Below, one piece after another: positions 19,436 through 25,247 of a stretch of 25,247 bases of DNA. The notes beneath the pieces were generated by a model, which worked only from the letters and a program-made list of their open reading frames with translations, made no database searches and was not told the DNA's origin. A program made the position numbers and the translations under genes. Position 1 is the first letter of the stretch. Every line of letters starts with the position of its first letter. This DNA comes from Seison nebaliae (taxonomy: Eukaryota > Rotifera > Pararotatoria > Seisonacea > Seisonidae). The DNA lies in contig JALJEE010000719.1 of the NCBI GenBank assembly GCA_023231475.1, positions 1-25,247 of the forward strand. The letters are read 5' to 3'.

Positions 19436-21160
19436 TTATTGATGAAATTGTTGATAACCGGAACGCCCTCTACTGTCATTGACTATCCTCTTGGTCGTTG
19501 ATGTTATGATTTCACTGTTAGGCACTGTCGTATCTAATTCGCTCATGATCTTCTCATATACATCTGGCGAGTTAACGAAAGTTATATCTCCATAATCACC
19601 CGTTACGATTTGACCAGTTCGAGTGGTGAAAGAAGAATTCTGATTGCCACTATAACCGACATTCATTTGTGTATTCATATTACTTCCGTTCGCTGTGCTC
19701 ACAAATCCACTATCATTTCCACTATACATAGTTGTAGTTCCATTGAAATTCTTCAAATATTTCTTCAAATCTTTTGAGGACATTCCTTTAGTTTCATAAG
19801 ATGTCGTCGTCGTTGAATGATATGAGGGATCATTATAATGATATGATGAGAAGTTTTCACTCATTAATTGTTCTGATGCACCAACTCGTTCAGCAGCATG
19901 ACGCAATTCGGCAAGAACATGTGCCGGCGCTTGTAATTGCTCACTATTGACATTCAAACCAAACTTTTTAAGAGCCGTATCAATGTGCGTGATGTTAGTT
20001 AATTGCCCCGAATATTTTTGGACATATGACTTCGGATTTACTTTCACCACACCCAAATTTCTCACATTCTTTTGAAGTTGAACACTCGGTCTTTGCCATT
20101 GAATGATCATATTTCGTGCTTGTGGTTTTCTTATTTCTTCTTTCGCTTTTTGATAAATGACACGTCGTTGTTGTTTTCGATATGGTAACCAACGTTCGAC
20201 GATCAACGATCTTGGTTTAGGTGGCAATGGAGGTAATCGTTCTATAATTACTCGACGTGGTGGTGGTGGTGGTGCTGCGATCTCTTTATGGACAATCTTC
20301 GGTTCTAACATTGGTGGTGGAGCAGGCGGATTCTCTCGAACGACCATTGGAGGTGGCGTTGCTTGTCTTTCGGCACGTTGTCTTATAACGAGAGGGGGCG
20401 GTGTTGGTGCACGAGGAGCACGAATTTCTTTCACAATAATTGGTGCTGGTGGAGGTGGTGTTGGTGGTTGTAAATAACGAATCGCTACATTTTGTTGATA
20501 AGTGACTTGATCGTTCGCTATTTTGTTGATGACTTGAGGATTTGGATCATAATTAATTTTGTAATTATTCAAATCGACATTTTGATTAGTAATCACATGA
20601 TGTTCTGTATTCTGTTGAATCTTACCTTGATTTCTCAAAGCTTCTTCCACTAAACGTTGATCAGAAGATGAATAATTCTCTGTTGTTACCATCGAATTAT
20701 TACCATATCTTATTCCTGCATTCGCCGCTAAATCTGTGGCAATATTTCCACTATGAATCGTCCGACCCATTTCTAAATTCCCGCCTTCGACTGACATACC
20801 ATTAGCACCTCCATAGGAAGTGGATGATGAATGATGAGTAGATGTTATATTTCTGATTTGACCATCCTCACCAAAATTCTTTGTGAAGACTTCGATGCGA
20901 CCATCTGCAGGATTGACATGTAAACGTCTCATATCATCGGCAGTGAGTTGTGTTCGATTATCGATGGTACTCGCACCTCCAACAATCGTCGACGCTGTTT
21001 GATAGTTGGAAGCAGATAATTGTGTGGCCGGATAATCAGATTGATTCTTAATAACTATACTATTCGTTCCACCAATCATCTTCGATATCGACTCATTTGA
21101 TGATGATGAGGAAGAAGAAGATGATGAGGATGATGATGAAGATCGATGTGTTCTTTGCAT
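19436..21160 (-). CDS. Proline-rich cytoskeletal-type protein, PhIL1-like core (tentative)
   Basis: The gene is intronless and codes 574 residues. A Ser run opens the protein; residues 25-230 are Asn/Ser/Thr-rich. About 230-300 is a Pro-rich stretch with repeated PTPPP, APPPP and PPPMVV. The core, about 300-395, reads RRVIIERLPPLPPKPRSLIV, ERWLPYRKQQRRVIYQKA, ARNMIIQWQRPSVQLQKNVR and NLGVVKVNPKSYVQKYSGQL. The tail holds a helical HVLAELRHAAERVGASEQ and Ser/Thr/Tyr-rich sequence. From memory, unverified, such ERLPPLPPKPR / RNxIIQW blocks occur in membrane-skeleton proteins related to apicomplexan PhIL1; I cannot search for it. There is no signal peptide or membrane segment. A good TATA box lies 63 nt upstream, which suits a strongly or tissue-specifically expressed structural protein. 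Confidence 0.75.
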   Translation of the reverse strand: MQRTHRSSSSSSSSSSSSSSSNESISKMIGGTNSIVIKNQSDYPATQLSASNYQTASTIVGGASTIDNRTQLTADDMRRLHVNPADGRIEVFTKNFGEDGQIRNITSTHHSSSTSYGGANGMSVEGGNLEMGRTIHSGNIATDLAANAGIRYGNNSMVTTENYSSSDQRLVEEALRNQGKIQQNTEHHVITNQNVDLNNYKINYDPNPQVINKIANDQVTYQQNVAIRYLQPPTPPPPAPIIVKEIRAPRAPTPPPLVIRQRAERQATPPPMVVRENPPAPPPMLEPKIVHKEIAAPPPPPRRVIIERLPPLPPKPRSLIVERWLPYRKQQRRVIYQKAKEEIRKPQARNMIIQWQRPSVQLQKNVRNLGVVKVNPKSYVQKYSGQLTNITHIDTALKKFGLNVNSEQLQAPAHVLAELRHAAERVGASEQLMSENFSSYHYNDPSYHSTTTTSYETKGMSSKDLKKYLKNFNGTTTMYSGNDSGFVSTANGSNMNTQMNVGYSGNQNSSFTTRTGQIVTGDYGDITFVNSPDVYEKIMSELDTTVPNSEIITSTTKRIVNDSRGRSGYQQFHQ

Positions 21161-21222
21161 AATGTTTTAAGAGAATGGATTAATGATAAAAAAAAAATTG
21201 ATAAACTTCCCTTTAAACATCC

Positions 21223-21234
21223 CTATATTTATAG
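21223..21234 (-). promoter_or_regulatory. TATA box CTATAAATATAG
   Basis: On the minus strand CTATAAATATAG lies 63-74 nt upstream of the ATG at 21160, the right spacing for a leader of about 35 nt. It is identical over 12 bases to the element upstream of the aminotransferase. Confidence 0.7.
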
Positions 21235-21440
21235 ATAACATTTTTCATCATCAATTATCATGATATGATTTTTTATGGATTAATCATATCGGTCCAACAT
21301 ATCTTTGTTTATGGTGACATCATATTTGACCTTGAATAAAAAATTTTTAATTTTAACTTCCATTTTAAATTATGACTCATTATTTCTTCTAATTCATCTA
21401 ACCAATATCATGATGGAAACGAATTAACTCTGATAATCAT

Positions 21441-21462
21441 CTCTCTCTCTCTCTCTCTCTCT
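21441..21462. repeat. (CT)11 tract
   Basis: GA on the minus strand, about 280 bp upstream of the proline-rich gene. Confidence 0.85.
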
Positions 21463-21736
21463 TTAATCCAATTAATGAATGAACAAAAACGAATAATAAG
21501 AATTATTCTATTGAACTTGATGAGATTTGATGATTCATAAAATTCCTTCATACTTCTTAACATTCTTTCAATTAAATTAATGATAAAACAGTCAATCTAA
21601 AAAAGAATTATCTGTTCTTCTCATAACTTTCCATGATGAGCTTGTTCGAATACTCTTAATAATAGATATGAAATATGTTATCTTAAACAAAAATAGAATT
21701 TATTGAAATAAATTTGAAAGTGAACGATAAGAATGT

Positions 21737-21758
21737 GAGATAGAGAGAGAGAGAGAGA
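21737..21758. repeat. GA tract
   Basis: GAGA-rich on the plus strand, about 115 bp upstream of the FIBP start. With the CT tract at 21441 it forms an inverted pair across the divergent promoter. Confidence 0.8.
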
Positions 21759-21873
21759 AAGAATTGATGAATTTCTTTTAAAGTTTTAAAGAAAGAATTT
21801 AATTTTAAACTTTTAGTTTAACGAAAAAGAATTAATATTAGTGAAAATTAGTTTATTCGAATGAAGAGATTGA

Positions 21874-23076
21874 ATGAAATCTTCGGAGATATCGTTTGAT
21901 TTCACATTTCCTGATAAGATTTTCGGAGAGAATGGAAGAGCGTCGTCTATTTCGAATGTTTCAATTGATCGAAAGATTTTCCAATTTTGGTGTGACGGTC
22001 AATCAATGGATGAAGTGAACGATGTGATATTGGAAGAGATGGAATCATCAAATATTCCACTATTACATTTGAGGAGGTTGAATAAGAGATTTGTAGAAGA
22101 TCAATATCGAATGTTCAATTCAATTCGACAACATTTAGAACGTCCAAAAGAGATGACATTCCTCACTCTTCAATTATTGTCACCATCACATCAAATGGAA
22201 TTATTATCAATTTATTATTCATTTGATAATTCGTTTGTTCGAAGTTTGATTGGGAAACGATTCTCAAAGAATATTCGACGGAATATTTGTTATGAAATCG
22301 TTGAAGGAAATCCTCCAACATTATCTCGTCTTCGTCAATATGATAATTTGAAAAGATTATCTCAATTCATTATCGATTTTATTGAAACAACAAATAATAA
22401 TATTCTGTTGTCAGACAATGCCAATAACAACAACAGTAATAATGATTTTTCATTAATTGATATTGGTGTGAGAATGAAAAGTTTGATTAAAACGAATTAT
22501 CTTTTATCTTCACAATTAAGTGAAAAGTTATCGATTATCATCTTCCTTCAATATCATCAATTCGATGTTAATCATAAACCGACATTATCATCAATTTCAT
22601 TTGATAATATTTTGAAATTGGGAGAAATGATGTTGAATGAATGGACTATTCGATATGTGGATGATATTGATGATGGAATATTCATTCAGAGAACTTTCCT
22701 TCAAAAATTGAAAGATCTAAAAAAATTGTCAGATGGTGATGTGAACATTCTTCGTCATTTAATTCTTCAAACTGTTCGAAGGAACGATCGAATTTTTGCT
22801 TCTAAGCTCGATAACATTTTACCTGAACTCTGCAAGAATTTGATTAGTATTGCCGTTAATTTAATTCATTCGAAAGAATTGAAAGATTTCTTCGTTGACG
22901 TCCGAGAGAAATTCATTCTTCAAATAAAGAAACATCGATGGACAATGGACAATAGTTACACTTTCATTAACGCTTTCCAATCCTCTCTCATCACTTTTGA
23001 GAAGGTGAATACTTCAGTTCAAGTCATTCGATCTTTCTTTCGTGTTATTCATTCTTCTATTGAGTTACTCTATTAA
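21874..23076 (+). CDS. FIBP: FIBP, acidic FGF intracellular-binding protein homologue
   Basis: In mammals FIBP binds internalised FGF1; its wider conserved role is poorly known. The gene is intronless and gives 400 residues (human about 360). Matches along the whole length: KIFQFWCDGQSMDEV with human YRLWLDGYSVTDAV; PSHQMELLSIYYSFDNSFVR with PSRQALLIERYYAFDEAFVR; IGKRFSKNIRRN with LGKKLSKGTKKD; RLRQYDNLKRLSQFI with SCRRQFDNFKRVFKVV; GEMMLNEWTIRYV with AELMIQNWTLGAV; SKELKDFFVDVREKFI with NKDVRDLFVDLVEKFV. The extra length is mainly an Asn-rich insertion near residues 172-192. No membrane segment or signal peptide is seen. An upstream ATG at 21861 opens a 12-codon frame that runs over the start codon and ends at 21899, which could lower translation. 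Confidence 0.93.
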   Translation: MKSSEISFDFTFPDKIFGENGRASSISNVSIDRKIFQFWCDGQSMDEVNDVILEEMESSNIPLLHLRRLNKRFVEDQYRMFNSIRQHLERPKEMTFLTLQLLSPSHQMELLSIYYSFDNSFVRSLIGKRFSKNIRRNICYEIVEGNPPTLSRLRQYDNLKRLSQFIIDFIETTNNNILLSDNANNNNSNNDFSLIDIGVRMKSLIKTNYLLSSQLSEKLSIIIFLQYHQFDVNHKPTLSSISFDNILKLGEMMLNEWTIRYVDDIDDGIFIQRTFLQKLKDLKKLSDGDVNILRHLILQTVRRNDRIFASKLDNILPELCKNLISIAVNLIHSKELKDFFVDVREKFILQIKKHRWTMDNSYTFINAFQSSLITFEKVNTSVQVIRSFFRVIHSSIELLY

Positions 23077-23452
23077 ATATATATGTTGAGAAAACAATTT
23101 ATTCACAGACTTCTCTCTAATTATTCACACAATAATATCATAACAAAATTAATATTTTTCTTTTTTTTTATATTTGTTTTCTATAAAAATAAATTTAAAA
23201 AATTATAATAATATTTATAAATGATCATAATTACGAACGACATATCGAAAATGAATTAGATTAATTTTTATTTGTCTTTAATTAAATTCGTCATTTTCTT
23301 ATGAATTTTTATTATAAATACAGAATAGAAGTGACGATATGGAAAAATTAAGTTGTTGTTGTTAAGCTATGTCGAAGGAAATTGAGAATGTTTTTAGAAA
23401 AAAGAAATTAATTGAATTGAGATGAGATAAGATGAAGAAAAGAAAGAGGAAT
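23077..23452. other. Intergenic between convergent FIBP and KIN17
   Basis: 376 very AT-rich bases with a plus-strand AATAAA at 23188-23193, about 112 nt after the FIBP stop. Nothing else is visible. Confidence 0.6.
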
Positions 23453-24658
23453 TCATTCAGAAAGTTTAGAGAAATTGGAATATGATAAAACGATTAATTG
23501 ATCACTGTCAATTAATTGAATATCAGATGAGAAATCTTTTTTTTCACTTTTCACTCGAATCATTCGACCTTTCTTTCCTTTATATTCCCCACGAACAATC
23601 AACACTTCTCTTCCTTCTTTTGGTATAACGGTTTGAAGATGATCTTGATCAAATAAGATTTTCTTCCATTTCTTATTCTCCGATTGAACACGTACAACAC
23701 AACTGAATTTATCTTCATTCACTTTGACAATTTTTCCTTTTTTCTTTTCGAATTCCTCTCCAACCGAATCCGTACAAATCTTCACCATTATGTTCTCCAT
23801 TAGCCATGCATCGGATGGATGAGTCTCTATAAAATCTTTCTTCTTTTTCGCTTCTTCCACTTCTTCCCGAATTAGATCGATATTCTTTCGATCATGTTTC
23901 CTTTTCTTTCCTGTTAATGGTAAATGTTCTGATTGTAATTCGTTATCTTTGAAAATCGTTTCAATGATATCACTAGTAATATCTTTCTTTATTAGTTTAT
24001 CCTCTTCTTTTCTCATCTTTTCTGACCATTTCAAATTGATTTCTTTCAATTTCTCAAAATTTTCCACTTCCGTTTCTAATGAACATGAAGATATTTGCTT
24101 TTCATTCTTCTTATCATTCTCTACCAATTCCAACAATTGTCGATGTTGTCTCTCAGCATCTGTTAATTCAGCTCGTTCTCTCTTTCTCATATCGGCTTCT
24201 CGTTGTAATCGTTCTGGATCACGATCAATATATTGGATGAACCATCCTTTATCTGTTTCATCCACCAGACAAATACCTTCTTTTCCTAACCATTTTATGT
24301 AACCGGTCAATGTATACCATTTCGTACTGTTCATATGGACATGAAATCGATCTTTGATGAATTCTTGATAAATCAAATTTGCATGAACTCTCTTCGTACC
24401 AAATCGATGTTTTAATGTTGTCAAATAACTCTGATGGAATGTACGAGAAAACTCATCAAGGAAACGACCTGGATTCTCAGTAAACGTTAATAACTGTCGT
24501 TGATGTGATTCTGATTGAATGTGGCATTTAAATCCATTATCGTCACGACACTGCTTCTGACACATCTGACAGAACCATTTTAATTTTTGTAATCCACGTG
24601 CCTTTATCCGATTCGATATGGCTTTCGGCGTAAGAAAACCACCACTCGATTTACCCAT
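23453..24658 (-). CDS. KIN: KIN17, zinc-finger DNA/RNA-binding protein
   Basis: KIN17 is a conserved nuclear protein linked to DNA repair, replication and RNA processing. The gene is intronless, 401 residues (human 393). The N-terminus MGKSSGGFLTPKAISNRIKA is near identical to the family. A C2H2 zinc finger uses C30, C33, H46 and H52 (CQMCQKQCRDDNGFKCHIQS). The winged-helix middle domain follows (RFGTKRVHANLIYQEFIKDR, HMNSTKWYTLTGYIKWLGKE, GWFIQYIDRDPERLQREADM). A charged, coiled linker at about 160-275 includes basic KKRKHDRKN. The C-terminal part has the tandem SH3-like/KOW region (KICTDSVGEEFEKKKGKIVK, then EVLIVRGEYKGKKGRMIRV). Human KIN has many introns; this copy has none. FIBP converges on it from the left. 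Confidence 0.97.
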   Translation of the reverse strand: MGKSSGGFLTPKAISNRIKARGLQKLKWFCQMCQKQCRDDNGFKCHIQSESHQRQLLTFTENPGRFLDEFSRTFHQSYLTTLKHRFGTKRVHANLIYQEFIKDRFHVHMNSTKWYTLTGYIKWLGKEGICLVDETDKGWFIQYIDRDPERLQREADMRKRERAELTDAERQHRQLLELVENDKKNEKQISSCSLETEVENFEKLKEINLKWSEKMRKEEDKLIKKDITSDIIETIFKDNELQSEHLPLTGKKRKHDRKNIDLIREEVEEAKKKKDFIETHPSDAWLMENIMVKICTDSVGEEFEKKKGKIVKVNEDKFSCVVRVQSENKKWKKILFDQDHLQTVIPKEGREVLIVRGEYKGKKGRMIRVKSEKKDFSSDIQLIDSDQLIVLSYSNFSKLSE

Positions 24659-24752
24659 AATCGTATTGAGAAAAGAAAAGTTTATAAATAAATATAATTA
24701 TTTCAAAGCTTTAATATTAAATTTCGTCATAATCATCAAATATTACTTATAT

Positions 24753-24868
24753 TTAATCTATTAATTCTAACAATTCTTCTAAACTATATGATGGAACTAT
24801 ATCCACTTTGATTGATGGATTTGGAGATTTTATTCTCGTAATATAATATCTATTCAGGTCACGATTTG
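24753..24868 (-). CDS. Orphan 3'-terminal exon of an unidentified gene
   Basis: On the minus strand an acceptor (TTATTAG, ending at 24869) opens a frame of about 37 residues ending at a TAA at 24753-24755. It reads NRDLNRYYITRIKSPNPSIK then VDIVPSYSLEELLELID. Its composition and codon use look like coding sequence, and phase 1 is implied. The 5' side is replaced within 35 nt by the reverse-transcriptase fragment on the other strand. Either the element sits in an intron and the rest lies beyond the right edge, or the gene has been cut off. I do not recognise the protein. It precedes KIN17 on the same strand by 95 nt. Confidence 0.5.
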
Positions 24869-24901
24869 CTAATAATCATTGTAACTTTATTAAAATTTTG
24901 A

Positions 24902-25247
24902 TATTCCTCATATATTGTCTTCATCGGCGATCGACTCAGCGAAATATTTCACATCAATTACGGTGTTCGTCAAGGTACTATTCTTGGCCTTTGGATTTTT
25001 GGGCTAGTCATTGACGAAGTTCTTCGTGATCTGAATGCTTATGCAGACGACATCGTAATTTTAGATCGTTCTCTGCGTCATCTAAAACAATCTTATCAAT
25101 GTTTATCTCTACTTCTCACACAAAGAGGTGTATCCATTAATCCGTCAAAAAGCTGTTTATTATCAACCGGTCTACGTTCTTTCTCGACTATTCCTCTTAA
25201 ATCCTCCACTATCTTTCTCGGTTCAACTATTGATTTCTACAGCCTAT
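24902..25247 (+). mobile_element. Non-LTR retrotransposon reverse transcriptase fragment, cut by the window edge
   Basis: After a TGA at 24899-24901 one open frame runs to the end of the window (115 codons). It shows YGVRQGTILGLWIFGLVIDE (motif B), then almost at once NAYADDIVILDRS with the catalytic YADD (25041-25052), then QRGVSINPSKSCLLSTG and STIFLGSTIDF (motifs D and E region). Only about five residues separate VIDEV from AYADD, where non-LTR enzymes usually have ten or more, so a small in-frame deletion is likely. Motif A is missing, which means 5' truncation. It is homologous to the left-edge fragment. No frameshift is seen in the part shown. Confidence 0.88.

Larger units (their letters stand above)
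21161..21873. other. Intergenic divergent region between the proline-rich gene and FIBP
   Basis: Holds a TATA box for the minus-strand gene and two GA/CT tracts, each reading GA in the direction of the gene it precedes. Otherwise AT-rich with nothing else visible. Confidence 0.6.

Noticed and set aside
20157-20477. Gly-rich plus-strand frame
   Set aside because: Complement of the proline-rich region of the minus-strand gene.
1-25247. Reassigned stop codons (UGA or UAA/UAG as sense)
   Set aside because: All recognised genes end at stops where their families end, with TAA and TAG used, and none has an internal TGA.
1-25247. tRNA, rRNA, CRISPR array or bacterial operon
   Set aside because: GTTCGA-type T-loop matches near 9789, 10771 and 21645 lack the rest of a tRNA; no spaced repeats or bacterial gene arrangement are present.

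Overview
The window is eukaryotic nuclear DNA, very AT-rich and gene-dense. I see nine well-supported protein genes, one weaker one, an orphan terminal exon, and two pieces of a non-LTR retrotransposon, one at each edge. The gene set (CHMP4, TMEM242, RIB43A/RIBC2, animal-type tyrosine aminotransferase, GT10 fucosyltransferase, FIBP, KIN17) points to an animal or a close relative that keeps motile cilia or flagella. Introns are tiny (41-74 nt in 17 of 18 cases), the standard genetic code is used, and poly-Q, poly-N and poly-S tracts are common. I infer a small-bodied invertebrate with a compact genome, but cannot name the phylum.

Layout. 1-338: reverse-transcriptase fragment on the minus strand, ending at a TA microsatellite. 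621-2065 (+): four-exon gene for a disordered Ser/Thr-rich protein. 2206-3026 (-): CHMP4/Snf7, four exons. 3539-4133 (+): TMEM242, four exons. 4154-5606 (-): RIB43A, seven exons, its stop only 20 nt from the TMEM242 stop. 5984-7357 (-): Glu/Lys-rich coiled-coil protein with a folded C-terminal part. 8161-11507 (-): 885-residue Gln-rich protein in three exons, with one unusually long intron. 12774-14576 (-): tyrosine aminotransferase with a long extra N-terminus, two exons. 16754-18400 (+): GT10 fucosyltransferase-like type II membrane protein. 19436-21160 (-): proline-rich cytoskeletal-type protein with a TATA box. 21874-23076 (+): FIBP. 23453-24658 (-): KIN17. 24753-24868 (-): orphan last exon of an unidentified gene. 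24902-25247 (+): second reverse-transcriptase fragment.

The genes do not form one pathway. They cover ESCRT-III membrane scission, mitochondrial ATP synthase assembly, axonemal doublet structure, amino-acid catabolism, glycosylation and DNA repair or RNA processing, as expected for ordinary eukaryotic gene order. Neighbours are mostly convergent or divergent, with very short 3' gaps.

Most notable: splice donors begin GTT in 16 of 18 inferred introns, unlike the usual GTA/GTG. The fucosyltransferase has altered residues at its most conserved donor-site motif. The aminotransferase carries about 140 extra N-terminal residues. The proline-rich protein at 19436-21160 looks like a family I associate with protist membrane skeletons. 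Two genes share an identical 12-base TATA element. Exon structures were worked out by hand from reading frame and GT/AG sites, with no transcript data.
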